The position numbers were made by a program, and so were the translations under genes. From IMG/VR virus record IMGVR_UViG_3300035698_005593, positions 1 to 63,263 of that record: a stretch of DNA of 63,263 nt, one strand, 5' to 3'. The notes below the pieces were generated by a model. That model saw only the letters and a list, made by a program, of their open reading frames with translations, was not told the origin of the DNA and did no database searches. The stretch comes from a virus. Shown in pieces: positions 57,562 through 63,263 of this stretch; within the stretch, counting starts at the first letter, position 1; each line of letters starts with the position of its first letter.

Positions 57562-57766
57562 ACAATGTAAGCACCTAATAGTATGTGGATGCTACAGTAG
57601 TTATGCAAGGTGTAGAAAAGGTAAAGTAACAACAGATTATATGGGAGATAACGATTTTCATACAGGTTGCGAAGATAAAAATAGAAACTGTGATTGCAGT
57701 GACTACGAACCTATTCTCTTTACAAAAATAAAAAAATATTTTAAAGGACAAAGACATGAGTCATAA
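57542..57766 (+). CDS. Cys-rich small protein
   Basis: 74 aa, AGGAG upstream. CKQCKHL, CGCY, RCRKG, GCED and CDCSDY contain at least nine Cys, likely to bind zinc or form a compact fold. Unknown. Confidence 0.65.
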   Translation: MKKVYCKQCKHLIVCGCYSSYARCRKGKVTTDYMGDNDFHTGCEDKNRNCDCSDYEPILFTKIKKYFKGQRHES

Positions 57767-57923
57767 AGACGTATACGAACATATACTACAGACAGCAGAT
57801 GTTATGGTTGCGTGGGCAAACGAGGCCACAGCTTATGAGGTTGAAATTATAAGGTTGAAGGATTGTATAGGTAGAATACAAGGTATTGCTGAAGGAGCTT
57901 TAAACCTTGCTGACACATTTTAA
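57756..57923 (+). CDS. Small helical protein
   Basis: 55 aa beginning MSHKDVYEHILQTADVMVAW, with AAAGGAC upstream, overlapping the Cys-rich gene by 11 bases. Amphipathic helices. Unknown. Confidence 0.55.
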   Translation: MSHKDVYEHILQTADVMVAWANEATAYEVEIIRLKDCIGRIQGIAEGALNLADTF

Positions 57924-57936
57924 TTAAGAGGGACAA

Positions 57937-58170
57937 ATGAAAGCAACACTAGAATTTGATTTACCAGAGGAAGAAAATCTGTTTATAGCAGCAAGAGACG
58001 CAGAGAGGTACTGGGGTGCGTTATGGGATTTTAGACAGACCCTAATGAAGGTGGTTAAACATAATCAAGACGAACTTTCATCTGAACAGATGGAAATAGT
58101 AGAGAATCTCCTCGAGACCTTTACCAAGACTCTTATAAATTATAACGTAGATCTTGAGAGGCTAGCATGA
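57937..58170 (+). CDS. Hypothetical helical protein
   Basis: 77 aa, GAGGG upstream. EFDLPEEENLFIAARDAERYWGALWDF closely recalls a widespread small phage family of unknown function. Helical. Confidence 0.65.
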   Translation: MKATLEFDLPEEENLFIAARDAERYWGALWDFRQTLMKVVKHNQDELSSEQMEIVENLLETFTKTLINYNVDLERLA

Positions 58171-58397
58171 CCATTACACTTGACGAAGCCACCAGTAAAC
58201 TTATAATGGACATACAGGAGTCACCTGAGTTCCGTTTTTATATTGAGGCTATCACAACCAGAGCTATTCTTGATGAGATAAAAAGACTAGCTAAAGAGGA
58301 TCCGAACATGTCTGTGTATGAATCGTTTGAACTCGCCACTCGTGCGTCTAAGAGCATCGTAGACATGTATGTTGAAAAGGCTAGTAGTAAGAGGTAA
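58167..58397 (+). CDS. Hypothetical helical protein
   Basis: 76 aa, ATGA overlap with the preceding gene. Helical and acidic. Unknown. Confidence 0.62.
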   Translation: MTITLDEATSKLIMDIQESPEFRFYIEAITTRAILDEIKRLAKEDPNMSVYESFELATRASKSIVDMYVEKASSKR

Positions 58398-58411
58398 CTA
58401 CTAATAAGTAG
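58398..58411 (+). promoter_or_regulatory. CTACT-AATA-AGTAG inverted repeat
   Basis: Perfect 5-bp inverted repeat around AATA, straight after the previous stop. It contains the [TC]TACTAATA motif found in several other gaps. Confidence 0.4.
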
Positions 58412-58425
58412 AAAGAGGTTTATAG

Positions 58426-58584
58426 ATGGATTACTACTGTTTTAAGATACAAAAAGAAATAGATTTACCTGACTGTGATTCGTGTAAACATAATGGGTAT
58501 GGTGGTGATAACAAAGAAGTTAATATAAAACTTTGTCAAAACAGGAACCTTACTCCAGCTAGTCTGGTTTATAAAGAAGAATAG
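58426..58584 (+). CDS. Small Cys-containing protein
   Basis: 52 aa, starting MDYYCFKIQKEIDLPDCDSC, with AGAGG upstream. CDSC and a later LCQ could bind zinc. Unknown. Confidence 0.55.
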   Translation: MDYYCFKIQKEIDLPDCDSCKHNGYGGDNKEVNIKLCQNRNLTPASLVYKEE

Positions 58585-58613
58585 TGTGAACACTTTTAAT
58601 CTGGGGCGGATGT

Positions 58614-58784
58614 ATGAAAAACTTGAGGACATTCACAAAAAGAGAAATGAAGAAGTTAAGCACGGAAGAGTTAAATAAACATAGAGAAAACTTTCTAAAG
58701 AAATCAGAGTGTTATAAACAGACTTTACAAGACATGCTTGAAGGGAGATACAGTGGCAAAGACGAACAGCAAGAGTATAGGTAA
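58614..58784 (+). CDS. Small basic helical protein
   Basis: 56 aa starting MKNLRTFTKREMKKLSTEEL. It overlaps the next gene by 32 bases. A second frame over the same DNA (GTG 58586 to 58678, MNTFNLGRMYEKLEDI...) is also plausible, so the true product is uncertain. Confidence 0.45.
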   Translation: MKNLRTFTKREMKKLSTEELNKHRENFLKKSECYKQTLQDMLEGRYSGKDEQQEYR

Positions 58785-59307
58785 CAACTACGAGAGAGGG
58801 TTTTCAAAGGCTCTTTCACTGTGGTGTAGTGAGGGAGAAAACGATGACCTCTTTTGGAGGGATCTGTCAAGTGGTGCTCGAGCTACTACAAGAAAGAAAC
58901 AAGGCAAAGCCTCTGCAAATACCGGTGACATAGTAGCTACTGAATTAGAGTATAAACCTTTTACCGATCTATTCTTTGTCGATACAAAGAGTTATAAAGA
59001 AGTAAACCTGCTAATGATCAATCAAAACAATGTTAAATCAAACAGTATATTTCAACAATGGTTAAAAGTTAGTGACGACTGTCCTAATCATATGATTCCC
59101 TTTATGCCTTGTAAGATAAGGGATAGGAAAACTCCTGAGTTCCTCATCATACCTTCTTATGTACTACTTAATGCAGAAAATGTAATGGGGTATATTATAC
59201 TATATAATAGTGTAACTTATCACTTCTCAGTAGTTATGATGGATGAGTTCTTTAAACTAAATACCTGGACAGAGCTTATTGAAAAAAACAGAGGTAAACG
59301 ACTATAG
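58753..59307 (+). CDS. PD-(D/E)XK-like resolvase/endonuclease candidate
   Basis: 184 aa from GTG 58753 (AAGGGAG upstream; TTG 58738 is an alternative). GNNYERGFSKALSLW, then DLSSGARATTRKKQG, GDIVATELEY and FFVDTKSYKEV follow the order seen in phage PD-(D/E)XK proteins (E, then GD, then D-x-K). It may resolve branched DNA. Fold inferred from motif order. Confidence 0.65.
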   Translation: MAKTNSKSIGNNYERGFSKALSLWCSEGENDDLFWRDLSSGARATTRKKQGKASANTGDIVATELEYKPFTDLFFVDTKSYKEVNLLMINQNNVKSNSIFQQWLKVSDDCPNHMIPFMPCKIRDRKTPEFLIIPSYVLLNAENVMGYIILYNSVTYHFSVVMMDEFFKLNTWTELIEKNRGKRL

Positions 59308-59320
59308 TTACGACTTTTTT

Positions 59321-59354
59321 CTTTAAGTTTTGAGATTTTTATTTATATTATAAT
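59321..59354 (+). promoter_or_regulatory. Phage promoter element
   Basis: CTTTAAGT, 12 bases, ATTTATATTATAAT, 16 bp upstream of the 59371 gene. Confidence 0.8.
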
Positions 59355-59370
59355 AAAGGAGAAAAACTAC

Positions 59371-59553
59371 ATGTCAAACATCACAACAGAAGAAGAAATG
59401 AAAAGGCTAATTCGCAAGGCAACAGAGAATTTAAAGACAAGGAAAAAGAGTAAGACTAGAACGATGAAGCTAGTTAGTAACCTTGAAGAGGGCAAACAAT
59501 CTGGTACGCTCATTCAAGGCAAACTATCACAGAGTGTAAAAGTTGTTTCATAG
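59371..59553 (+). CDS. Small basic protein
   Basis: 60 aa, AAAGGAG upstream. An acidic first eight residues, then a very basic centre (KATENLKTRKKSKTRTMK). Possibly nucleic-acid binding. Unknown. Confidence 0.62.
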   Translation: MSNITTEEEMKRLIRKATENLKTRKKSKTRTMKLVSNLEEGKQSGTLIQGKLSQSVKVVS

Positions 59554-59562
59554 GAGATGTTA

Positions 59563-59811
59563 ATGTCGGATAAGAAAATAATTTACTTCGTAAGTTTTCG
59601 TTGGCAAGAAGCTTTTTCAAAGATAAGTGATCCTCTTAAAGGAAGACAAGAGCCTGCGATTGGAGAAGAAAACATGGTTATTGATTGGGTAGAAATTAAG
59701 TCTACTGAAGACGTAAGAACAATTGAAGCTTACTTACCTGAACTTCTTTCTTCACAAGGCAAAGTTAAAATTGCAGCAGTAAAGATTCTTAATATATGTA
59801 GACTTGATTAA
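59563..59811 (+). CDS. Hypothetical protein
   Basis: 82 aa from ATG 59563, six bases after GGAG. A beta-rich half (IIYFVSFRWQEAF) and a helical end (EAYLPELLSSQGKVKIAAVKIL). Unknown. Confidence 0.62.
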   Translation: MSDKKIIYFVSFRWQEAFSKISDPLKGRQEPAIGEENMVIDWVEIKSTEDVRTIEAYLPELLSSQGKVKIAAVKILNICRLD

Positions 59812-59829
59812 ATAAAGAGGAGACTAACT

Positions 59830-60051
59830 ATGGCTAGCCTATCAATGGACAGACTCAAACCAGGTATTGGTTTGAAAAGACTCTCGGATAACAAGGTTTA
59901 TAAAATAACCAGTATCATAGAAGTACAGAAAAATATAACGAACAGTCAAAAGTGTTTTATGTTTTATGGGTTCGTGGTAACACAAGAAGGCATGCTTAAG
60001 ATGTTTGAAACTGACTACCCTGAGTTAGTAGTGTATGAAGGAGGCGAGTAA
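59830..60051 (+). CDS. Hypothetical small beta protein
   Basis: 73 aa, GAGGAG upstream. LKPGIGLKRLSDNKVYKITSI looks like an SH3-type barrel. One-base overlap with the following gene. Unknown. Confidence 0.62.
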   Translation: MASLSMDRLKPGIGLKRLSDNKVYKITSIIEVQKNITNSQKCFMFYGFVVTQEGMLKMFETDYPELVVYEGGE

Positions 60052-60347
60052 TGACACTTGCATATACAATTATGTTCGGAATACTTTTAGTTATATGGGC
60101 AATTGAACTTGTCATTAATACGAGAACGATACGAAGCAATAAACAGAATCGAGAGCTTACTGAATCGTTCAATATACGTGTCGATCAACTTAATGAAGAA
60201 CATGAAATGAGTGTAGAGAAGCATTCAACTTATATTAAAAAACTACATTCTGAGATTCAATTTTATGAGAGGGACAGTAGCAGATCTATTGACTTCGTAA
60301 GTAAGTTGATCGACGCCCTTAAAGACAGCGGAGGCAAGAGTGAGTAA
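60051..60347 (+). CDS. Membrane-anchored coiled-coil protein
   Basis: 98 aa. An N-terminal membrane helix (about 4-23), then a long charged coiled coil. Such a layout occurs in phage spanins (Rz), but position among replication genes gives no support for lysis. It overlaps the clamp loader by eight bases. Confidence 0.65.
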   Translation: MTLAYTIMFGILLVIWAIELVINTRTIRSNKQNRELTESFNIRVDQLNEEHEMSVEKHSTYIKKLHSEIQFYERDSSRSIDFVSKLIDALKDSGGKSE

Positions 60348-61440
60348 CTTAGCTATTAAACATAGACCAAAATCACTTGAAGATGTTTATGGTCAGGATT
60401 CTGTAATTAAGGATCTTACTAAGAGATCAAAAGATAATTCGTGGCAACGAGTTATGTATTTTTCTGGAAAGTCGGGTATTGGTAAAACTACACTTGCCCG
60501 GATAGTTGCAAAGTCTATCCTTTGTAATACCAAAACACCAGAAGGAAATCCTTGTAACGAATGTAAGATTTGTAGCAGTATTGACAATGAAGTACCTAAC
60601 AATTACTACTTCGAACATAATGCATCTAACCTTAACATTGAAGCAATGAGAGAGATTGAGGTATCAGCTAAGCAACGAGTTGTTGGTGCAGCAAAGGTTA
60701 AGGTATTTGTAATTGACGAACTACAAGAACTTAATAAAAATAAAACTGCTCAAAAGAATCTGCTTAAAGTATTGGAAACTCCTAGTGAACATTCCTATTT
60801 TATACTCGGGGCGATGGACGACACCAAAGTAAATGTGGCTATTAAAAACAGAGCAACTCCTTACAAGTTGAAGCCTCTACCACTAGATGAAATTGCTAAC
60901 TGTCTAATGGGGATTTGTATAGAAGAGAAAATAGAAGTTGGGACAAAGGAAGAGGAGATTTTAATGCTTCTTGCTAATAATTGTCAACACTCTATGCGTA
61001 CTGCTATTTCATACTTGGAAAGAGTTATTTACTCTGACATGTGGGATAAGGATACAGTAGTTGAGGAGCTTGAGATTGTTGATGAAGACTCAGTTAAAAG
61101 TATCGTTAATAAAATGTTATCATGTGATATTACAGCAGTTGAAAAACAGATTAATGAAAATACACTTGATGAAATTCGCCGTAAGCTCATACTTATCTAT
61201 AAATCTAAAAATGGAATGGAGCTTAATAAATGGCAACGGGACCAAATTAACGGAACAGGGTTTAAGGAAATAAATGTAGATGTTATTGAAGGAATGCTTG
61301 TGACACTTAATAGCCTCTACCAGTATCCATATCTTACACCTGACTTGATTGAGTTTACTATTATATCTAGTCTAAGGTTAGCTAGAAGAACCTCTATACA
61401 GGAAGAACCAACGAAACGAAGAAGGAGACCTAGTGAGTAG
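60340..61440 (+). CDS. Clamp-loader ATPase (DnaX-like)
   Basis: 366 aa from GTG. RPKSLEDVYGQ, Walker A FSGKSGIGKTT (about 41-51), a zinc site CNECKIC, Walker B VFVIDELQELN and the helical lid NNCQHSMRTAISYLE follow DnaX/RfcS order. Sensor I appears as FILGAMDD. It should load the beta-type clamp (15774). Walker B has DELQ instead of the usual DExH. Confidence 0.88.
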   Translation: MSNLAIKHRPKSLEDVYGQDSVIKDLTKRSKDNSWQRVMYFSGKSGIGKTTLARIVAKSILCNTKTPEGNPCNECKICSSIDNEVPNNYYFEHNASNLNIEAMREIEVSAKQRVVGAAKVKVFVIDELQELNKNKTAQKNLLKVLETPSEHSYFILGAMDDTKVNVAIKNRATPYKLKPLPLDEIANCLMGICIEEKIEVGTKEEEILMLLANNCQHSMRTAISYLERVIYSDMWDKDTVVEELEIVDEDSVKSIVNKMLSCDITAVEKQINENTLDEIRRKLILIYKSKNGMELNKWQRDQINGTGFKEINVDVIEGMLVTLNSLYQYPYLTPDLIEFTIISSLRLARRTSIQEEPTKRRRRPSE

Positions 61441-61699
61441 AACAGACTACAGACAATTCTTAGATGAGCAGAGTATCAACAGTACACTCGACCTCTTAAA
61501 AGAATTGTCGTATAGTAGGAAATTAAAGATATTAAAATCTTTAAGAAAACAGTATTCTTCTTATAGTATAAATAGAGCGTTGAATACCTACTCACTAGAC
61601 TACATTAAACTTAATAGAGTTGACTTAAACAAGATAACAAATACACTCAAGTATCTATGTAAAAGGAGTTTACTAGATGAAGGACTTAATCCTAATTGA
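61433..61699 (+). CDS. Hypothetical small basic protein
   Basis: 88 aa from GTG, eight bases inside the clamp-loader gene. Lys/Arg/Tyr/Leu-rich helices. It could be a small loader partner like T4 gp62 by position, but no sequence supports this. It contains an internal promoter element at 61539. Confidence 0.6.
   Translation: MSRTDYRQFLDEQSINSTLDLLKELSYSRKLKILKSLRKQYSSYSINRALNTYSLDYIKLNRVDLNKITNTLKYLCKRSLLDEGLNPN
61539..61572 (+). promoter_or_regulatory. Phage promoter element inside a coding region
   Basis: CTTTAAGA, 12 bases, TCTTATAGTATAAA, within the 61433 gene and 104 bp upstream of the 61677 gene. The match in spacing is exact. Confidence 0.6.
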
Positions 61700-62192
61700 A
61701 GGAAGATATATTAACCCTGAACATATTACATCTGGATTTATTACAGAAGCTAATGGTAGTTTCACCGCTACCTTATTTCACAAGTCATTGTTTCTTATGG
61801 AAGAGCTATCTGAGAAAGTTAATAAGTGGTCAGTTCCAAAGGCGGTGGTTAAGGTAGAGTTTCAGTCCTATGAACTATTACATGATTGGGTTTCAACCCA
61901 TTTCGACCCGGTATTTTTAACAGACAATAAATTTGTATCTAAGAACTTTGTCGAAGCTGCATCAGTAGTAGAAGTTGAGAATGAACAGAATGAACAAGGC
62001 ATTCATGTTATGTTAACGGTATCAACTATAGACACCGTTGAGTATCTTACTCTGGACGGAGGAACAAGAGAGATTGAGTTTATTCCTGACTTTTTACTCT
62101 CTGAACCTTTCGAGACTGCTGACGGAGCACATAGTTGGTTGCAAGAGAATTTTTGTTCTATACCATCTCAGGTATCGTCTAACTTACACTAA
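61677..62192 (+). CDS. Hypothetical protein
   Basis: 171 aa, AAGGAG upstream, overlapping its neighbour by 23 bases. Beta-rich, acidic, aromatic, no known motif. Located between loader and Mre11-like gene. Unknown. Confidence 0.68.
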   Translation: MKDLILIEGRYINPEHITSGFITEANGSFTATLFHKSLFLMEELSEKVNKWSVPKAVVKVEFQSYELLHDWVSTHFDPVFLTDNKFVSKNFVEAASVVEVENEQNEQGIHVMLTVSTIDTVEYLTLDGGTREIEFIPDFLLSEPFETADGAHSWLQENFCSIPSQVSSNLH

Positions 62193-62210
62193 TAGAAAAA
62201 GGAGTAGTGC

Positions 62211-63110
62211 ATGATTATCGTAGGTGATTTACATGGTAAAAATAAAGAGCCTTATAGACAAGGGCTCAGAAGTTTTATGGACTGGCTTGTTTGTCATTTC
62301 GGTGATGACACTTGCATTTTTGCTGGTGATATATTTGACAGCTCGTCTCCTCACAACGACATTAAAACAGAAATGGGGGCGTTCTTCAAACGGATTAAGA
62401 GAGTAATTGTCTTAACAGGAAATCACGATAAGTCAAGACGAATGGGTAACGCACTCAAACATCTTAAGAACTTTGACAACGTGACTGTTATAGAAGATTT
62501 CACAGACCTTGAGTTGGAAGGACAACGTCTTCTTTTTCTTCCTCATAAACATGACATGTCAGGGTATGAAGAGTTAACTGGAGACTACGATTACATCATT
62601 ACTCATGTTACACCAGAGTTCGCTCAGTTTAATGACGAAGGATTAAAATTCAGTAAAGAACTTACAGGTATTTTTATTCATGGACACACTCATATAGAAG
62701 CACATAAAACTGTAGATGGTAATGAGCATTTTATTATAGGTGTTCCTATTCCAACAAGACACTTGGAGGAAAGACAAAATCATAAGATCTATAAACTAAC
62801 AGACGAAGGGATTCTTCCTGTTCTTGTTCCTCAACCTTTTACGTATGAGACTCTCAACTTTGGGGATGAGCCTACTTCTAAAAATAATATTCTTAATGTA
62901 GTAGGAGCACCGGACGTCCAATCTGTTATAGAAAGATATAAGGACTGTCACTTGCGTATCGACGGTATTGAGTTTGATAGAAAGGAGAGTGAGTTAGACA
63001 CTATTCAAGATGAGAAGTCTATACAGGAAAAGTTTATGACTTTTGCTAAACGAGAAGACTTGGACGGTGATGTAGTTGATCTTGCTTTACACTATTTAGA
63101 ATATATTTAA
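62211..63110 (+). CDS. Mre11/SbcD/T4 gp47-like nuclease subunit
   Basis: 299 aa. VGDLHG, FAGDIFD, LTGNHDK, ITHVTP and HGHTH are the five metal-binding blocks of the Mre11 family, in order. A capping domain follows. With the SbcC/gp46-like ATPase (13563) it would form the end-processing nuclease. It is unusual that the two subunits lie 46 kb apart. AAAGGAG upstream. Confidence 0.9.
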   Translation: MIIVGDLHGKNKEPYRQGLRSFMDWLVCHFGDDTCIFAGDIFDSSSPHNDIKTEMGAFFKRIKRVIVLTGNHDKSRRMGNALKHLKNFDNVTVIEDFTDLELEGQRLLFLPHKHDMSGYEELTGDYDYIITHVTPEFAQFNDEGLKFSKELTGIFIHGHTHIEAHKTVDGNEHFIIGVPIPTRHLEERQNHKIYKLTDEGILPVLVPQPFTYETLNFGDEPTSKNNILNVVGAPDVQSVIERYKDCHLRIDGIEFDRKESELDTIQDEKSIQEKFMTFAKREDLDGDVVDLALHYLEYI

Positions 63111-63120
63111 GGAGAAAATT

Positions 63121-63263
63121 ATGATACTTTTAATCGTGTCAATAGCTATTCTTACTCTCTCAGCTGCTTCTTCAGTCGTGGCTGTAGGAGCTTTTGCTAC
63201 TCTAATATTTGGTAAGTATGACAAAGAGTTCCTAATATCAGGTATTGTCTTTACTATATCTAC
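63121..63263 (+). CDS. Membrane protein, N-terminal part (3' truncated by window edge)
   Basis: At least 47 aa starting MILLIVSIAILTLSAASSVV, AAGGAG upstream. Two hydrophobic helices. No stop before the window end. Confidence 0.6.
   Translation, partial: MILLIVSIAILTLSAASSVVAVGAFATLIFGKYDKEFLISGIVFTIS

Noticed and set aside
58586-58678. 30-aa ORF from GTG (MNTFNLGRMYEKL...)
   Set aside because: Overlaps the longer 58614 frame and has a weaker SD; kept only as an alternative.
60051-60347. Rz-type spanin
   Set aside because: Membrane helix plus coiled coil fits, but there is no nested partner, lipoprotein or lysin nearby.

Overview
The window is 63,263 bp of a large, AT-rich tailed-phage genome (or a very close relative). 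Genes are tightly packed, mostly on the plus strand, often sharing ATGA or TGATG stop/start overlaps. It carries a near-complete phage replisome, a 12-gene tRNA cluster, many small proteins of unknown function, and no rRNA, ribosomal-protein or core metabolic genes. A lipoprotein signal peptide suggests a Gram-negative-type envelope. NrdD and NrdG suggest a host that lives at least partly without oxygen. The host itself cannot be named from sequence.

Layout. (1) 1-9248: virion-associated and accessory genes. A truncated GTWxxG repeat protein and four plus-strand genes meet a minus-strand block holding an Ig-like-domain protein, an amidoligase with a zinc ribbon and GxW/GxF repeats, and a possible AEP-type primase. 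Four proteins here start with a shared YxxLFE-like N-terminus that recalls the T4 capsid-targeting leader. (2) 9249-29100: a divergent promoter region, then a probable ssDNA-binding protein, HNH protein, RecA, phosphoribosyltransferase, SbcC/gp46, beta clamp, SNF2 helicase, a two-domain repeat (probably structural) protein, DHH phosphoesterase, a ClpP-like protease split by a frameshift, a DnaC-like loader and anaerobic ribonucleotide reductase. (3) 29122-30445: 12 tRNA genes, including all four that receive queuosine (Tyr, Asp, Asn, His). (4) 30471-39603: nucleotide and accessory genes, five tandem paralogues with the N-terminus MKIRTGFVSNSSSSSF, a radical SAM enzyme, an R2K-type ATP-grasp protein and dUTPase. 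(5) 39658-50058: DNA polymerase I fused to a UDG-like domain, then QueD, QueE, FolE, a Gfo/Idh/MocA oxidoreductase, two GT-B glycosyltransferases, a medium-chain dehydrogenase and a Tgt/DpdA-like transglycosylase. (6) 50084-63263: a sigma-factor-like protein, FEN-type exonuclease, DnaB-like helicase, homing endonuclease, PD-(D/E)XK proteins, a DnaX-like clamp loader and the Mre11/gp47 nuclease subunit.

How it fits together. Fourteen intergenic or gene-end sites share a bipartite element, TTTAAG(T/A), exactly 12 bases, then GTTTATAGTATAAT-like. These lie upstream of replication, nucleotide-modification and accessory genes on both strands and look like one phage-specific promoter class. The most exciting candidates are the predicted glycosylated 7-deazaguanine nucleic-acid modification cluster (42.3-50.1 kb, no QueC visible) and the SNSSSSSF array followed by a radical SAM enzyme (34.8-38.0 kb).
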